Positions 28,022 to 38,739 of a stretch of DNA of 64,000 bases are shown here, one piece after another (position 1 is the first letter of the stretch; each line of letters begins with the position of its first letter). The notes below the pieces were generated by a model. It saw only the letters and a list, made by a program, of their open reading frames with translations, was not told the DNA's origin and ran no database searches. A program made the position numbers and the translations under genes. Source of the DNA: Methanobrevibacter boviskoreani JH1 (GTDB lineage Archaea > Methanobacteriota > Methanobacteria > Methanobacteriales > Methanobacteriaceae); contig NZ_BAGX02000023.1 in the NCBI RefSeq assembly GCF_000320505.1, positions 62,001 through 126,000 on the forward strand. Direction: 5' to 3'.

Positions 28022-28603
28022 TTATTCACTGACTTCTATTGAATCATAGATTTTTTGATATTTTTTAATATCCTTTTCTAGTTCTTTAATGATGTCAGCA
28101 TTATCTTCAAATACGACTTCTTCACCACATTCTGGACAAGTAAAACCTACATTACTTGCGTCTTCAAAATCAAATCTGGTGTGTCCTTCAGGGCATGAGA
28201 AAAACATATTGTCTTTTTCATTGTCTAAAATGTTTTTAAGGAATTCAATCTCGTCATTGATTTGTTTTTTAATGGTTTTATTAACCTCTTCAGGTTCAAA
28301 TTTCCAATCGTAGCTATACCATTGTGTTTCAGGATCTTTATGTCTTTTATAGCTTGCAAGTCCAGCATCATAAAGTCTGTAGAGTATTTTTCTAACAATA
28401 TTTAATCTGATTCCAGTTTTTTCTGCAATCTCTTCGTCAGTTTTTACTCCCTTATTAAGGCATTGAACAATAAGCATGTTGTCTAAATCTTTATCATCAT
28501 TTTTTTTACTTTTTTTACTTTTAGACTTTTTAGCTTCCTGATGATCTTCAGGGTCGTCAATTATCTTTCTTAATAAGTCTTGTACTAATGGGTCATCTAA
28601 CAT
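28022..28603 (-). CDS. tfe: Transcription factor E (TFE alpha)
   Basis: 193 residues. The N-terminal extended winged helix (about 40-105: MLIVQCLNKGVKTDEEIAEKTGIRLNIVRKILYRLYDAGL) and a C-terminal zinc ribbon (CPEGHTRFDF ... FTCPECG, one ligand position occupied by His or shifted) define TFE. It stabilises open promoter complexes with RNA polymerase, TBP and TFB. A lysine/serine-rich stretch at about 24-35 forms a linker between an N-terminal helix and the wing. Typical length. Confidence 0.93.
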   Translation of the reverse strand: MLDDPLVQDLLRKIIDDPEDHQEAKKSKSKKSKKNDDKDLDNMLIVQCLNKGVKTDEEIAEKTGIRLNIVRKILYRLYDAGLASYKRHKDPETQWYSYDWKFEPEEVNKTIKKQINDEIEFLKNILDNEKDNMFFSCPEGHTRFDFEDASNVGFTCPECGEEVVFEDNADIIKELEKDIKKYQKIYDSIEVSE

Positions 28604-28892
28604 TTGATTTCTCCCTATCTTTATTTAATTCTTTTTTAAATCAGTATTTATTGTTGAAATTGGCTATTTTTATGAAATAATTTGGATTTATTAAATAAAA
28701 AAAGAAAAATATAAACAAAAAACACTAATTTTTTTAGAAGATTGGATTATATTATTATAACATATCTATATTGTTTTAATTATTAATATATTTTTTGTTT
28801 TTATAAGTATTTTTAGTATAATCATGTTTTTTAAAATTTTTTAAATTTTTATTTTGATCTTTTTTATTATTGGTCTATGTCTATGTGTAATA

Positions 28893-29810
28893 TTATTCTA
28901 ATCTTTTTCTTATTATTACTGCAGGTGTATGTGTAATCTTGTTTAATGTTTCAACACTTATGCTATCTTCGGCACTATCTGTATTTAGAACTTTTTTCGC
29001 ACTGTGAATTGTTTCCATACATGTTGAAAGTGATTTTTGATAATCCTCTGCAATATTTGCAATTTTAAGGGCATATTCTACAGATAATTTCTTACTTGAT
29101 CCGAGTGGTGTTGAGCCCATATTCTTAGATAATTGTCCTTTTGTGTATCCCCATGCACCTTTATCGGATTCAATTCCATCAATTGCCGTTGGAAGTCCTG
29201 TGAAGTATTTACCATTTTTCATATAGGTTGCATCGGTGTCTATTATCATCACATTCACGTTTTTTCCAGTTTTATCCAGAACCATTTTAGATAGATCTTC
29301 CGCAACTTTTTGAGGGTTTTTTGGAAGTAGTGACACATAAGTTCCCGGCGAATTACTTAAATCAACACCTGCTTCTGAAGCTGGTTTTAGGGCATGTTTC
29401 CATCCATATAAATCAAGAATAACCTGTTTATGTCTAGCTGTTTCTGGAGGAAGTCTTCTAAGGTTGTGGATTGTTCTCTGTTTAATATTAAGAAGAGACC
29501 CTAAAATATAACCCCATAGATATTTGCTCCAGAAACCAGCAAGAAACTTGGCACCTAAACCTGGAGTATATTCTGCCTCGTCAATTAATCTTCCCTGTGA
29601 GACAGAAATTGGTGTTTCTGCAATTACCAAATAATCATCATTTTCAAACAATGGGTAGGCTTTATTAAAGAGTTTGTCAAGGTTTTCGTTAGGTTTTATA
29701 TAATTTGTCTCGATTGGAATTACATTGTATTTCCCATTTTCAACATATTTATATGGAATGCCTTCTTTTGTTTTAGATTTTTTGTAATCTGGTTGTTTTT
29801 CTTCTGTCAT
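28893..29810 (-). CDS. F420-0:gamma-glutamyl ligase-like (CofE family) protein
   Basis: 305 residues. YLVIAETPISVSQGRLIDE near residue 58, ASEAGVDLSNSPGTYVSLLP near 143 and VMIIDTDATYMKNGKYFTGLPTAIDG near 186 match the CofE domain pattern of metal-dependent glutamate addition to F420-0. It is longer than CofE (about 250), with N- and C-terminal extensions, so it may be a divergent paralogue with a different acceptor. Single gene, divergent from ftsZ across about 690 bases. Confidence 0.7.
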   Translation of the reverse strand: MTEEKQPDYKKSKTKEGIPYKYVENGKYNVIPIETNYIKPNENLDKLFNKAYPLFENDDYLVIAETPISVSQGRLIDEAEYTPGLGAKFLAGFWSKYLWGYILGSLLNIKQRTIHNLRRLPPETARHKQVILDLYGWKHALKPASEAGVDLSNSPGTYVSLLPKNPQKVAEDLSKMVLDKTGKNVNVMIIDTDATYMKNGKYFTGLPTAIDGIESDKGAWGYTKGQLSKNMGSTPLGSSKKLSVEYALKIANIAEDYQKSLSTCMETIHSAKKVLNTDSAEDSISVETLNKITHTPAVIIRKRLE

Positions 29811-30503
29811 TTAAAGGACCTTTGTTTTTTAATAAAATATCTAAAAATAGTAAAATCAACTTATAAATTAATTAATATATTAATTTTATTTGTAAAATAT
29901 AATATAATTATAATATTATTAAATATATATTTATATTAGATTTGGATTTTAGATTATTTGATGAATATTTGTAAAATTTTCTTATCTAATTAATGTTTTT
30001 TTATTAAAATTGTTTATTTATTTTAGATAGATTTATTCATTTTGGTATTTTATTTGTATAATCTCTATTTTAGGAATAAAATATTTGAAGCTTTAAGCTA
30101 TATTACTTTAAATTCAGATATACTATCTATTCTCTTTTATTTTATAATATTTCTTAAATTCATTTGTTTTGAATTTTTTTTACTCTATCTAATCAACATT
30201 ATTTCTTTTTATTATTTTTTTAGAAATTTTTATTTGTTTTTCGAATTTCGTTTTTTATCAATATACCAAAATATTTATACATATAAAAGATAAAAAAAAT
30301 AATTATTTAATATATGATATTAAAATTATTATTTAAGATTAATATTTTGTAATAGTAAAAAGTGGTTTTTTCTATTATGGTGTTTTTTAAAATGATAGAA
30401 AGTTAATTTTATTTATTAACAGTTTTAAAGATTGATAATTTTACTATTTCATTTTTTGATTATAATATAAAACTATATTAATTATTTAATGTGGGGTTTA
30501 TAC
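29811..30503. other. Long divergent intergenic region before ftsZ
   Basis: Nearly 700 bases, extremely AT-rich. An 83-codon frame at 30042-30293 is F/Y/I-rich and lacks a ribosome site, so I do not call it. ftsZ and the F420-ligase-like gene must both have promoters here; TATA-like stretches occur around 30270-30320 and 30465-30480. Confidence 0.5.
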
Positions 30504-31646
30504 GTGAAATTTATAGATGACGCAATTAAAGAATCTGAACAAAGGACGGAAAATAAATCTTCTAATAATCATGTTAATTCAGATTTAGATGAGGAATTAA
30601 TCGATATAATTAACAACAGTAAGGCTAATATCTTTGTGGTTGGTGCTGGTGGTGCTGGAAACAATACCATTTCTAGATTAGAGGAAGTAGGTATTGAAGG
30701 TGCAGAAACAATTACAGTAAATACTGATGCACAAGATTTATTCTATAGTCAAGCTGATAGTAAAATCCTTTTAGGTAGAAAAACCTGTGGAGGATTAGGT
30801 GCAGGTGGAATGCCTGAAGTTGGAGAAGAATGTGCTGAAGAAAGTGAAGATGAAATTAGGGAAAGACTTAATGGTGCAGATATGGTATTTGTAACCTGTG
30901 GTCTTGGTGGAGGAACCGGTACTGGTTCAGCTCCTATTATTGCAAAAATTGCTAAAAAATTAGGTGCTTTAACTGTTTCAGTTGTCACATTACCATTTTC
31001 AGCTGAAGGTGTTCAAAGAAGAGAAAATGCTGAAAAAGGACTAGAAAAACTTCAAACAGCATCTGATACTGTTATTGTCATTCCTAATGATAAGCTCTTA
31101 GAAGTTGCTCCAAACCTTCCTTTAAACAAAGCTTTCATGGTATCTGATGAAATTTTAGGAAGAGCTGTAAAGGGTATTACAGAACTTATTACTAAACAAG
31201 GTTTAGTAAGTCTTGACTTTGCAGATATTAGAAGTATTATGAAAGGCTCCGGAATGGCTATGATTGGTATGGGAGAATCTGATTCTGGAGATAGAGCTTT
31301 AGAGTCAGTACATGAAGCTTTAAGCAGTCCATTATTGGATATTGATATCTCTGATGCTAAAGGTGCTTTAATTAACATTTCTGGTAGTGCTGATTTAACA
31401 TTACAAGAAGCAGAAAAAATTGTACAAATTGTTGCAGATAAGTTAGCTCCAGAAGCAAATATTATTTGGGGTACTCAAATCGATGAAAGCCTACAGAATA
31501 TGGTAAGAACCACTATTATTGTTTCAGGAATTAAACCTTATGAATTTGGTTCTAAAGAAGATGAAACAATAACTCCAGAACATTCTGATGATTCTGAGGA
31601 AGAAGATGATGATCCATTAAGTAGCTACATTGATGAGATATTCTAA
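30504..31646 (+). CDS. ftsZ: Cell division protein FtsZ
   Basis: About 380 residues of tubulin-like GTPase that forms the division ring. [15 protein letters not shown] (nucleotide binding), the GTP signature [10 protein letters not shown] near residue 137, [21 protein letters not shown] and the C-terminal [19 protein letters not shown] are clear. A short acidic tail ends [13 protein letters not shown] prefer the GTG at 30504 ([10 protein letters not shown]) over ATG 30489, because GGGG lies properly upstream and this matches archaeal FtsZ N-termini. It is followed by secE and the ribosomal stalk genes, a known euryarchaeal order. Confidence 0.95.
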   Translation: MKFIDDAIKESEQRTENKSSNNHVNSDLDEELIDIINNSKANIFVVGAGGAGNNTISRLEEVGIEGAETITVNTDAQDLFYSQADSKILLGRKTCGGLGAGGMPEVGEECAEESEDEIRERLNGADMVFVTCGLGGGTGTGSAPIIAKIAKKLGALTVSVVTLPFSAEGVQRRENAEKGLEKLQTASDTVIVIPNDKLLEVAPNLPLNKAFMVSDEILGRAVKGITELITKQGLVSLDFADIRSIMKGSGMAMIGMGESDSGDRALESVHEALSSPLLDIDISDAKGALINISGSADLTLQEAEKIVQIVADKLAPEANIIWGTQIDESLQNMVRTTIIVSGIKPYEFGSKEDETITPEHSDDSEEEDDDPLSSYIDEIF

Positions 31647-31652
31647 TCATCA
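31631..31652 (+). terminator. Hairpin with the ftsZ stop codon in its loop
   Basis: TGATGA (31631-31636) pairs with TCATCA (31647-31652); the TAA stop is in the loop. Nine or more T residues follow from about 31662. Confidence 0.5.
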
Positions 31653-31853
31653 TTTTCAATCTTTTTTTTTAAAATATTAATTCAACTTTTAATATTTTCT
31701 AAAATAAATAAATTTTAATTAGGTTCATTTTTCTATTCTGATTTTAAATTTTTTAAAAAAAACCAAATATTTATATGTTAATATTTACAAAATTTTTAAT
31801 ACTGATTATTGATTAATTATTTTTCAATGTTTTAATATTCTGTAGGGATATTT

Positions 31854-32033
31854 ATGACAGTTCAAGATTCATTACAAAATTTTAATAAAGAAGCTAAAAG
31901 AGTTCTTAGAGTAGCTAGAAAACCGGATGGTGAAGAATATACTAATTTCGCCAAAGTAACTGGTATTGGTATTATTTTAATCGGTTTAATTGGTTTTATT
32001 ATTGTTTTAATAGGACAACTTATTGGTATTTAA
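31854..32033 (+). CDS. secE: Preprotein translocase subunit SecE (Sec61 gamma)
   Basis: 59 residues. A polar N-terminal amphipathic segment (FNKEAKRVLRVARKPDGEEY) is followed by one membrane helix (about 35-58, GIGIILIGLIGFIIVLIGQL), the arrangement of archaeal SecE. It holds the SecY channel in the membrane. The start follows GTAGGGATATTT. Its position between ftsZ and nusG is the standard archaeal order and supports the call. Confidence 0.93.
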   Translation: MTVQDSLQNFNKEAKRVLRVARKPDGEEYTNFAKVTGIGIILIGLIGFIIVLIGQLIGI

Positions 32034-32038
32034 ATACC
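32025..32038 (+). terminator. Palindrome over the secE stop codon
   Basis: GGTAT pairs with ATACC around TTAA, which contains part of the TAA stop. T-rich sequence follows. It may end or partly attenuate transcription before nusG. Confidence 0.4.
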
Positions 32039-32311
32039 TAAATTTTATTTTTCAATAAAAAACTTTATCTTAACTCTTTTTTATAAAAACTTTTTCAGAT
32101 TTCAATCCTTATTTATATAGTGTTTGAAACATTTAAATACTACTTAGTAAATATATAATATTATTATATTAATCTACTTTTATAATGATTTTTAATTTTT
32201 TTTGATAGTATTCTTATTTACTATGTTTATGAATTATACAAGTTAGATTTTTTATAATAACCTTAATTAATCTATAATTATATAATAAATTTAATTATAT
32301 AGGTGGATTAC

Positions 32312-32794
32312 ATGGAAGATAATGAAAATTCCATTTATGCTCTTAAAACATCAGCAGGTCAAGAAAGAAATGTGGCAAGAATTTTAGCTACTAGATCTCG
32401 AGATACTCGAGGTACAGAAACCTTTATTGGTATAGAAACTATTATTGTCCCAGAGTCTTTAAAAGGTTATATTTTGGTTGAAGCTTCAACTAAGATTGAT
32501 ATGAGGAATCCTGCAATGAAAATACCTCATTTAAGGGGTATTGTAGAAGGTAGTTCACAGATTACTTTTGAAGAGGTAAAAAGATTCCTTAAACCAGAAC
32601 CAATCATTTCCTCTATTAAAGAAGGAAGTGTTGTTGAGCTTATTTCTGGTCCATTTAAAGGTGAAAGGGCTAAGGTAGTACGTATTGATAAATCTCGCGA
32701 GGAAGTAGTTTTAGAATTAGTCGAAGCTGCAGTTCCAATTCCTGTTACTGTTGAAGCAGATCAAATTAGAATTATTCAAAAGGAGGTTGACTGA
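32312..32794 (+). CDS. spt5: Transcription elongation factor Spt5 (NusG)
   Basis: About 160 residues: an NGN domain ([18 protein letters not shown] ... [21 protein letters not shown], 7-90) and a KOW domain ([22 protein letters not shown], about 105-155). It binds the RNA polymerase clamp and raises processivity, pairing with Spt4. An upstream GTG at 32303 overlaps AGGTGG, so the start is ATG 32312. It overlaps rpl11 (TGATG), so the two are translationally coupled. Confidence 0.95.
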   Translation: MEDNENSIYALKTSAGQERNVARILATRSRDTRGTETFIGIETIIVPESLKGYILVEASTKIDMRNPAMKIPHLRGIVEGSSQITFEEVKRFLKPEPIISSIKEGSVVELISGPFKGERAKVVRIDKSREEVVLELVEAAVPIPVTVEADQIRIIQKEVD

Positions 32795-33279
32795 TGCCAA
32801 CAGACACAGTAGAGGTCCTTGTTGAAGGTGGAAGTGCTACCCCAGGACCACCTTTAGGTCCAGCAATTGGTCCTTTAGGTATTAATATGATGCAAGTTGT
32901 TGAAGAAATCAATAATAAAACTGCAGATTTCAAAGGTATGAAAGTTCCTGTTAAAGTAATTGTTGACAGTGATACTAAAGAATTTGAAATTGAGATTGGT
33001 ACTCCTCCAACAACAGCACTTATTATGGATGAACTCAATATTGAGAAAGGATCTCATGAACCTGGTACTGAAGTTGCTGCAGATTTATCTGTTGAACAAG
33101 CTTTTAAAATTGCTAGGATGAAATATGATTCATTACTTGCTAACGATTATAAAGCTGCAACTAAAGAGGTTATGGGAACTGCTGTAAGTATGGGAATTAC
33201 CGTTGATGGTAAAGATCCTAGAGATGCTCAAAAAGCACTTGATGCTGGAGAGTATGATAGTGTCTTTGACGGATACTAG
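32794..33279 (+). CDS. rpl11: 50S ribosomal protein L11
   Basis: 161 residues. The N-terminal [31 protein letters not shown] is the L11 signature. The C-terminal half carries the archaeal extension, [17 protein letters not shown]. It binds the GTPase centre of 23S rRNA. Its first codon overlaps the spt5 stop. A 345-base gap separates it from rpl1. Confidence 0.97.
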   Translation: MPTDTVEVLVEGGSATPGPPLGPAIGPLGINMMQVVEEINNKTADFKGMKVPVKVIVDSDTKEFEIEIGTPPTTALIMDELNIEKGSHEPGTEVAADLSVEQAFKIARMKYDSLLANDYKAATKEVMGTAVSMGITVDGKDPRDAQKALDAGEYDSVFDGY

Positions 33280-33385
33280 ATTTTAGTTTACTTATAATCT
33301 TTATTGAGAAAAAATTTATCAGTGTATATGATATTATAATGAGCATTTATGGAATGTAAGTTATGGTGGATATACTGTTATTTTG

Positions 33386-33614
33386 AAATGTTTAAAAACA
33401 TTTTATGTAGCTTTGTTCATTGAATAAAGATACATTATTTGAGTACTTAATTGTACTAGTATAATTAATTTTATACGAAATATGCGACTAGTATTACTTA
33501 GAATTTAAGTTAATACAGTTAGATGTAGTCGGTATTATTAATATTATTATTTATTATGATTATTTTTATTATCGATTGCTCGTAACCAAAAAAAGCTCAT
33601 GAACAATGTTCATG
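33386..33614 (+). promoter_or_regulatory. Structured leader of the rpl1-rpl10-rpl12 unit
   Basis: Four stems are visible in the 345-base gap: AAATGTTT/AAACATTT (33386-33403); AGTAC/GTACT (33442-33457); an extended hairpin at 33485-33531 with CGACTA/TAGTCG, GTATTA/TAATAC and CTTA/TAAG, one bulged T and a nine-base asymmetric bulge; and CATGAAC/GTTCATG (33598-33614), whose last G begins the GGAGG ribosome site. L1 is known to repress its own operon through a leader RNA in methanogens, so this is a candidate L1 site. A TATA-like TTTATACG occurs near 33470. Confidence 0.5.
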
Positions 33615-33624
33615 GAGGATTTAT

Positions 33625-34263
33625 ATGACACAAGAAATGATTGATGCGGTGAAGAAGGCTAAAGAACAATCCAAGCCGAGGAACTTCACTGAGTCTATTG
33701 ATATGATTATTAATATCAAAGACTTAGATGTCAAAAAGCCAGAAAATAGGTTTGAAGAAGAACTTATTCTCCCTAATGGTCGTGGAAAAGACATTAATAT
33801 CGGTGTTATTGCTGATGGAGATTTAATTGTTCAAGCTAAAGATGCTGGTGTAGATCTTGTTATCGATAAACCTAGATTAGAAGAACTTGGAAAAGACAGG
33901 AAAGAAGCTAAAAAGTTAGCAGACAATGTTGACTTTTTCATAGCTCAAGCTGATATGATGCCACTTGTTGGTAGATTTTTAGGTCCAGTTCTTGGTCCTC
34001 GTAAAAAAATGCCAAAACCTGTCCCAGCAAATGCTAAATTAGCTCCACTTTTAGGAAGATTACAAAATACTATTAAAGTGGGAGTTAAACAACATCCTTC
34101 TATTCAAATTATAATCGGTACACAAGACATGGCTGACGAGCAAATAGCTGAAAATATGGAAGCTGTTCTTGCAATCTTAGACCGCCACTTAGAGAAAGGA
34201 AGAAAACAAATTAAATCCATGTTTATTAAAACAACAATGGGTTCAGTAGTGAGGGTGATCTAA
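33625..34263 (+). CDS. rpl1: 50S ribosomal protein L1
   Basis: 212 residues. [39 protein letters not shown] is the L1 N-terminus, and [15 protein letters not shown] is the conserved second-domain loop. It forms the ribosomal L1 stalk and, in methanogens, is a known autogenous repressor. It overlaps rpl10 by one base (TAATG), so the two are coupled. Confidence 0.97.
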   Translation: MTQEMIDAVKKAKEQSKPRNFTESIDMIINIKDLDVKKPENRFEEELILPNGRGKDINIGVIADGDLIVQAKDAGVDLVIDKPRLEELGKDRKEAKKLADNVDFFIAQADMMPLVGRFLGPVLGPRKKMPKPVPANAKLAPLLGRLQNTIKVGVKQHPSIQIIIGTQDMADEQIAENMEAVLAILDRHLEKGRKQIKSMFIKTTMGSVVRVI

Positions 34264-35270
34264 TGGCTCACGTTGCTGAATGGAAGAAAGATGAAGTTAA
34301 AGAAATTAAAGATTTAATTGATTCTTATGATGTTATTGGAGTAGTAGATTTATTAAACATTCCTGCTAAACAACTTCAAGAAATGAGAAAAAGTTTATCA
34401 AATCATGCTCTCATTAGATTATCTAAGAAAAATCTTATTAATTTAGCTTTAGAAGATTGCAATAAAAATAAGGAAAATATTGTAGGTCTTTCTGAACATA
34501 TGACCGGACAACCTGCATTAATTTTTACCGATATGAACCCTTTTAGATTATACAAAATCTTAGAGGATAATAAAACAGATGCTCCTGCTAAACCTGGTAG
34601 TACAGCTGCTAAAGATATTGTTGTACCTAAAGGAGATACTGGTTTTGAACCTGGTCCATTTTTAGGTGAATTACAACAAATTGGAGCAAATGCTAGAATT
34701 GATAAAGGTAAAATTGTAGTTGACAAAGATGCGGTTGTTGTTGAAGAAGGAGATACTGTTTCACCTCAAGTTGCTAGTGTTTTAACCAGATTAGGTATTA
34801 AACCTATGGAAGTTGGTATTGATTTACACGCAGTTTATGAGGAAGGATCTGTATATCCTGCAGATGTACTTGCAATTGACGAAGAAGAAACCATTGCTAA
34901 GGTACAAGATGCATATATGAAAGCATTCAATTTATCTGTCTTCGCTGGTATACCTACTAAAGAAACTATTGCAACTATGATTCAATCTGCTCACAGCAAA
35001 TCCATTAACCTTGCTGTTGAAGCAGGAATTCTTAACTCCGAAACTTCTGATATAATTATAGGATTAGCAAATGGTAAAATGTTAGCTTTAGCTGGTAAAT
35101 TATCTGATGATGCATTAGATGATGAATTAGCTGAAAAATTAGCTAATGCTGCAAGTGCTGCTCCTGTAGCTGCAGCTCCTGCTGAAGAAGAGGAAGAAGA
35201 GGAAGAAGAAGAAACTGAGGAAGAAGCTGAAGAAGAAGCAGCAGCAGGTTTAGGTGCTCTCTTCGGATAA
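34263..35270 (+). CDS. rpl10: 50S ribosomal protein L10 (P0 stalk protein)
   Basis: 335 residues. [30 protein letters not shown] is followed by the rRNA-binding domain, the helical spine and an Ala-rich hinge, ending in a Glu-rich tail and GLGALFG. This is the archaeal P0 layout that carries several L12 dimers. The terminal acidic segment is nearly identical to that of rpl12, at DNA level too. Confidence 0.97.
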   Translation: MAHVAEWKKDEVKEIKDLIDSYDVIGVVDLLNIPAKQLQEMRKSLSNHALIRLSKKNLINLALEDCNKNKENIVGLSEHMTGQPALIFTDMNPFRLYKILEDNKTDAPAKPGSTAAKDIVVPKGDTGFEPGPFLGELQQIGANARIDKGKIVVDKDAVVVEEGDTVSPQVASVLTRLGIKPMEVGIDLHAVYEEGSVYPADVLAIDEEETIAKVQDAYMKAFNLSVFAGIPTKETIATMIQSAHSKSINLAVEAGILNSETSDIIIGLANGKMLALAGKLSDDALDDELAEKLANAASAAPVAAAPAEEEEEEEEEETEEEAEEEAAAGLGALFG

Positions 35271-35346
35271 TATTATTATTTAAATTTTTTATTGTTTTAA
35301 AATAAACCTAAAAAAAGATTATTTAAGAAAGAATAATGGTGATAAC

Positions 35347-35652
35347 ATGGAATATATATATGCGGCAATGATTTTGCATACTACTGATAAAGAAATTAAT
35401 GAAGAAAACGTAACTAAAATACTCGAAGCAGCTGGCGTAGATGTCGACGAAGCTAGAGTAAAAGCTTTAATCGCAGCATTAGAAGATGTTGATATCGATG
35501 AAGCTATTGAAACTTCCGCTATTGCAGCAGCTCCTGTAGCTGCAGCTCCTGCAGCAGCTCCTGCTGAAGAAGAGGAAGAAGAGGAAGAAGAAGAAAGTGA
35601 AGAAGAAGCTGAAGAAGAAGCAGCTGCTGGTTTAGGTGCTTTATTCGGTTAA
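35347..35652 (+). CDS. rpl12: 50S ribosomal protein L12 (P1 stalk protein)
   Basis: 101 residues: N-terminal helical dimer domain [41 protein letters not shown], an Ala/Pro hinge and an acidic tail ending GLGALFG. It recruits translation factors to the ribosome. AATGGTGATAAC precedes the ATG. It lies 76 bases after rpl10 and ends the cluster. Confidence 0.97.
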   Translation: MEYIYAAMILHTTDKEINEENVTKILEAAGVDVDEARVKALIAALEDVDIDEAIETSAIAAAPVAAAPAAAPAEEEEEEEEEESEEEAEEEAAAGLGALFG

Positions 35653-35717
35653 GTAAGTTATCTTACTTTACTTTTATTTTTTCAAAAAAGGGAAATTAGT
35701 TTATTTTAACTAATTTC
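35651..35717 (+). terminator. Two hairpins ending the ribosomal stalk operon
   Basis: AAGTAAG/CTTACTT (35651-35668, TTAT loop, sharing two bases with the stop codon) and GAAATTAGTT/AACTAATTTC (35692-35717, perfect 10 pairs, six-base loop), each followed by T-rich sequence. The gap to 36005 otherwise shows no gene. Confidence 0.65.
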
Positions 35718-36005
35718 TTATCTTTTTATTGTAATGCTATTTTTCATTGTTTATTTGTTAATTTCTGATTTTTAAGCTTATTTGTTCATTTTAGACTGAT
35801 TTTTTTTAGAACTTATCAATTATACTGTTTTTTTCCCTGTAATATTTTAAATATTTCTTATTCTATTGATTTGAAAATTAATTTTTAAAAATCAAACATT
35901 AAATATTAAAAAAGAGAAATATACACATATTATAAAACTTTACTTTTTATAATTATTAATTTATAAAAGATTTTTTTTAATAATAGATTTTTTTCAGTTG
36001 ATATA

Positions 36006-38726
36006 ATGGAAATATTTGACAAATTAGGTTATAAAAAATATACATGTAAAAAATGTGGTCATGATTTCTATTCTAAAGTTGAAAGGGATACATGTGGAGA
36101 TGCTCCATGTGATGAATATGATTTTATTGGAAACCCTGCAACTGATAAACCATATGATTTATATGAAATCCAAAAAACTTTTAAAGAATTTTTAGAAAAG
36201 GAAGGTCATACACCTATACCTCGTTATCCAATCTTAGCTAAAAGATGGAGAGATGATGTATTTTTAGTTGGAGCTTCTATTTTCTGCTTCCAACCATGGA
36301 TTACCTCAGGTATTGTAGAACCTCCTGCTAATCCTTTAGAAATAGCTCAACCTTCTATTAGATTAAATGATGTAGATAATGTTGGAAGAACCGGTAGACA
36401 TATGACCTGTTTTACAATGGGTTCACATACTGTAATTAATAAACCAGATCATTTCATATATTGGGAAGATAGATGTATTGAGTTATGTCACAACTTTTTT
36501 GCAAGTATTGGAATTAATACAGATGAACTTACTTTCATTCCATCATGGTGGGAAGGTGGAGGTAATGAAGGACCTTGTTATGAAGTCATGTGCAGAGGTG
36601 TAGAACTTGCTACACTTGTTTTCATGCAATATAAAACCTTAGCTAATGGTGAAAGAGAAGAGATTCCTATCAAGGTAGTGGATACCGGTTATGGTCTTGA
36701 ACGTATTGCCTGGATTTCACAAGGAACTCCAACTGCATATGATGCATGTTTCGGACCTGTCATTGAAAAACTTAAAGAGATCACTGGTGTTGAACTTAAT
36801 GAAGAAATATTAGGTGAAAGTGCTAGAATAGCAGGTTTAATGGATATTGAAGACTATGCTGATTTAAGAATGCTTAGACAGAAAGTTGCAGATAAATTAG
36901 GAATTAGTATAGAGGAACTTCTCAAATCATCAGAGCCTATGGAGGCAATTTATATTATTGCAGACCATACACGTTGTTTGGCATTTATGCTTGCTGACGG
37001 TATCATTCCTTCAAATGTTAAGGAAGGTTATCTTGCAAGACTTATCTTAAGAAGAACAATCAGATATATGAATCAATTGGACATGAGGGAATCTTTATCC
37101 GATGTGATGAAAATACAACTTGACTTCCTAAAAGATTTCTATCCTGAAATCAGTAAATCCCAGGAACATATTATGAATATTATAGATCTTGAGGAAGAAA
37201 GATATGGTGTAACCATTGAAAAAGGTAAAAAAACAGTTAAAAGAACTATTAAAAACCTTAAAAAACAGGGAAAAACTGAAATGCCTTTGGAAACCTTGAT
37301 CGGTCTTTATGATGCTCAGGGTATGCCTCCTGAGACTGTTAAAGAACTTGCAGGAGACAATTTTAAAGTGGAAATTCCGGATAATTTCTTTACTATTGTA
37401 GCAGATAGACATGAAAAGGAAGAAGTAAAAGTTAAAGATGATTATGAATTTAATTATCATGAAACCGACCTATTGTTCTATAAGGAATTTACTCAAAGGG
37501 AGTTTGAAGCTGAGGTTTTAGGCGTTGAGGAAATTAAGGATAAACTTAATGTGGTTTTAAATCAAACTGTCTTCTATCCAGAAGGTGGAGGTCAACCAGC
37601 TGATGTTGGTATTTTAACCTGTGACGGTAAGGATTATGAAGTGGATTATGTCCAGAAAATCAATAATGTTGTTTTCCATCAGATTAAAACTACTGGGGAT
37701 GATGATTTAGACTCACTTAAAAGCGAACTTAAGTCTTTAGTTGGTAAATCCGTTAAAGGCGAAATTGACTGGAATAGAAGAATTTCCCTTGCAAGACATC
37801 ATACAGCAACCCACCTTGTTGTGGCTGCAGCAAGGAAAGTTTTGGGCGATCATATTTGGCAGGCAGGTGCACAAAAAGGTGTTAAAAGATCCCGTATAGA
37901 TTTATCACATTATAAACGTATATCTCAGGAAGAACTTGATGAGATTGAGAAACTTGCAAATTCCTATGTTATGGATAATATACTCCTTGAGATTAAATGG
38001 CTTACAAGGGATGAGGCTGATAAGAAATATGGCCTTAAATTATATCAGGGTGGTGTAGTACCAGGTAACAATATTCGTGTTGTGAAAGTTCCTGGTGTGG
38101 ATGTACAAGCTTGTGCAGGTACTCATGTACCTAAAACAGGTGATGTTGGTATGATTAAAATCCATAAAACTGAAAGGGTTCAGGATGGAGTCGAAAGGTT
38201 AGAATACTCCGCAGGTCTTGCAGCCGTTGATTCTATTCAGGAAGAAAACGAGATTGTAAGGGAAAGCTCAAACACATTTAAAGTAACTCCAGAACAACTT
38301 CCAAAAACCTGTGAAAGATTCTTTACAGAGTGGAAACAGTATAAAAATGAAATCTCAAGACTTAAAGCAGAAATTGCTTCTTTAAAAATTAGTACTTTAG
38401 TAAATAATGTTGAGGAAGTAAATGGTCTTAAGGTTCTAAAAGAAATTGTTGATGGGGATATTAAAGATCTTCAAAACATTGCAACAGATTTCACAGACAA
38501 TGATAAGGCAGATGTTGTAATAATTGGAAACAATGACGGAAAAATAGTCGGTGCTGCATCTGGTAAGGCTATTGATGATGGTGTTAAAATCAATGCCATT
38601 ATTAAGGAAGCTGCAAGTTTACTTGGTGGTGGAGGTGGAGGTCGTCCAACTCTAGCACAAGGTGCAGGTCCAAATGCAGATAAAATGGAGGATGCTTTAG
38701 ATAAGGCATATTCATTAATCCAATAG
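36006..38726 (+). CDS. alaS: Alanyl-tRNA synthetase, archaeal type
   Basis: A 906-residue class II synthetase. The archaeal N-terminal zinc-ribbon-like segment (YTCKKCGHDFYS) precedes the aminoacylation core (PRYPILAKRWRDDVFLVGASIFCFQPW, and GYGLERIAW as motif 3). The editing domain has HHTATHL near 598 and the cysteine-His pair in QACAGTH near 704. The C-terminal domain ends with the glycine-rich LGGGGGGRPTLAQGAG. It charges tRNA-Ala and clears mischarged Ser and Gly. Full length. Confidence 0.97.
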   Translation: MEIFDKLGYKKYTCKKCGHDFYSKVERDTCGDAPCDEYDFIGNPATDKPYDLYEIQKTFKEFLEKEGHTPIPRYPILAKRWRDDVFLVGASIFCFQPWITSGIVEPPANPLEIAQPSIRLNDVDNVGRTGRHMTCFTMGSHTVINKPDHFIYWEDRCIELCHNFFASIGINTDELTFIPSWWEGGGNEGPCYEVMCRGVELATLVFMQYKTLANGEREEIPIKVVDTGYGLERIAWISQGTPTAYDACFGPVIEKLKEITGVELNEEILGESARIAGLMDIEDYADLRMLRQKVADKLGISIEELLKSSEPMEAIYIIADHTRCLAFMLADGIIPSNVKEGYLARLILRRTIRYMNQLDMRESLSDVMKIQLDFLKDFYPEISKSQEHIMNIIDLEEERYGVTIEKGKKTVKRTIKNLKKQGKTEMPLETLIGLYDAQGMPPETVKELAGDNFKVEIPDNFFTIVADRHEKEEVKVKDDYEFNYHETDLLFYKEFTQREFEAEVLGVEEIKDKLNVVLNQTVFYPEGGGQPADVGILTCDGKDYEVDYVQKINNVVFHQIKTTGDDDLDSLKSELKSLVGKSVKGEIDWNRRISLARHHTATHLVVAAARKVLGDHIWQAGAQKGVKRSRIDLSHYKRISQEELDEIEKLANSYVMDNILLEIKWLTRDEADKKYGLKLYQGGVVPGNNIRVVKVPGVDVQACAGTHVPKTGDVGMIKIHKTERVQDGVERLEYSAGLAAVDSIQEENEIVRESSNTFKVTPEQLPKTCERFFTEWKQYKNEISRLKAEIASLKISTLVNNVEEVNGLKVLKEIVDGDIKDLQNIATDFTDNDKADVVIIGNNDGKIVGAASGKAIDDGVKINAIIKEAASLLGGGGGGRPTLAQGAGPNADKMEDALDKAYSLIQ

Positions 38727-38739
38727 GTTTTAACCTGTT
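38722..38739 (+). terminator. Hairpin over the alaS stop codon
   Basis: AATAGGTT pairs with AACCTGTT (8 pairs, one G-U) with TT between; the TAG stop lies in the first arm. A T run follows immediately. Confidence 0.6.

Noticed and set aside
30042-30293. 83-codon frame upstream of ftsZ
   Set aside because: F/Y/I-rich product typical of translated AT-rich noncoding DNA, with no ribosome site and no recognisable domain.
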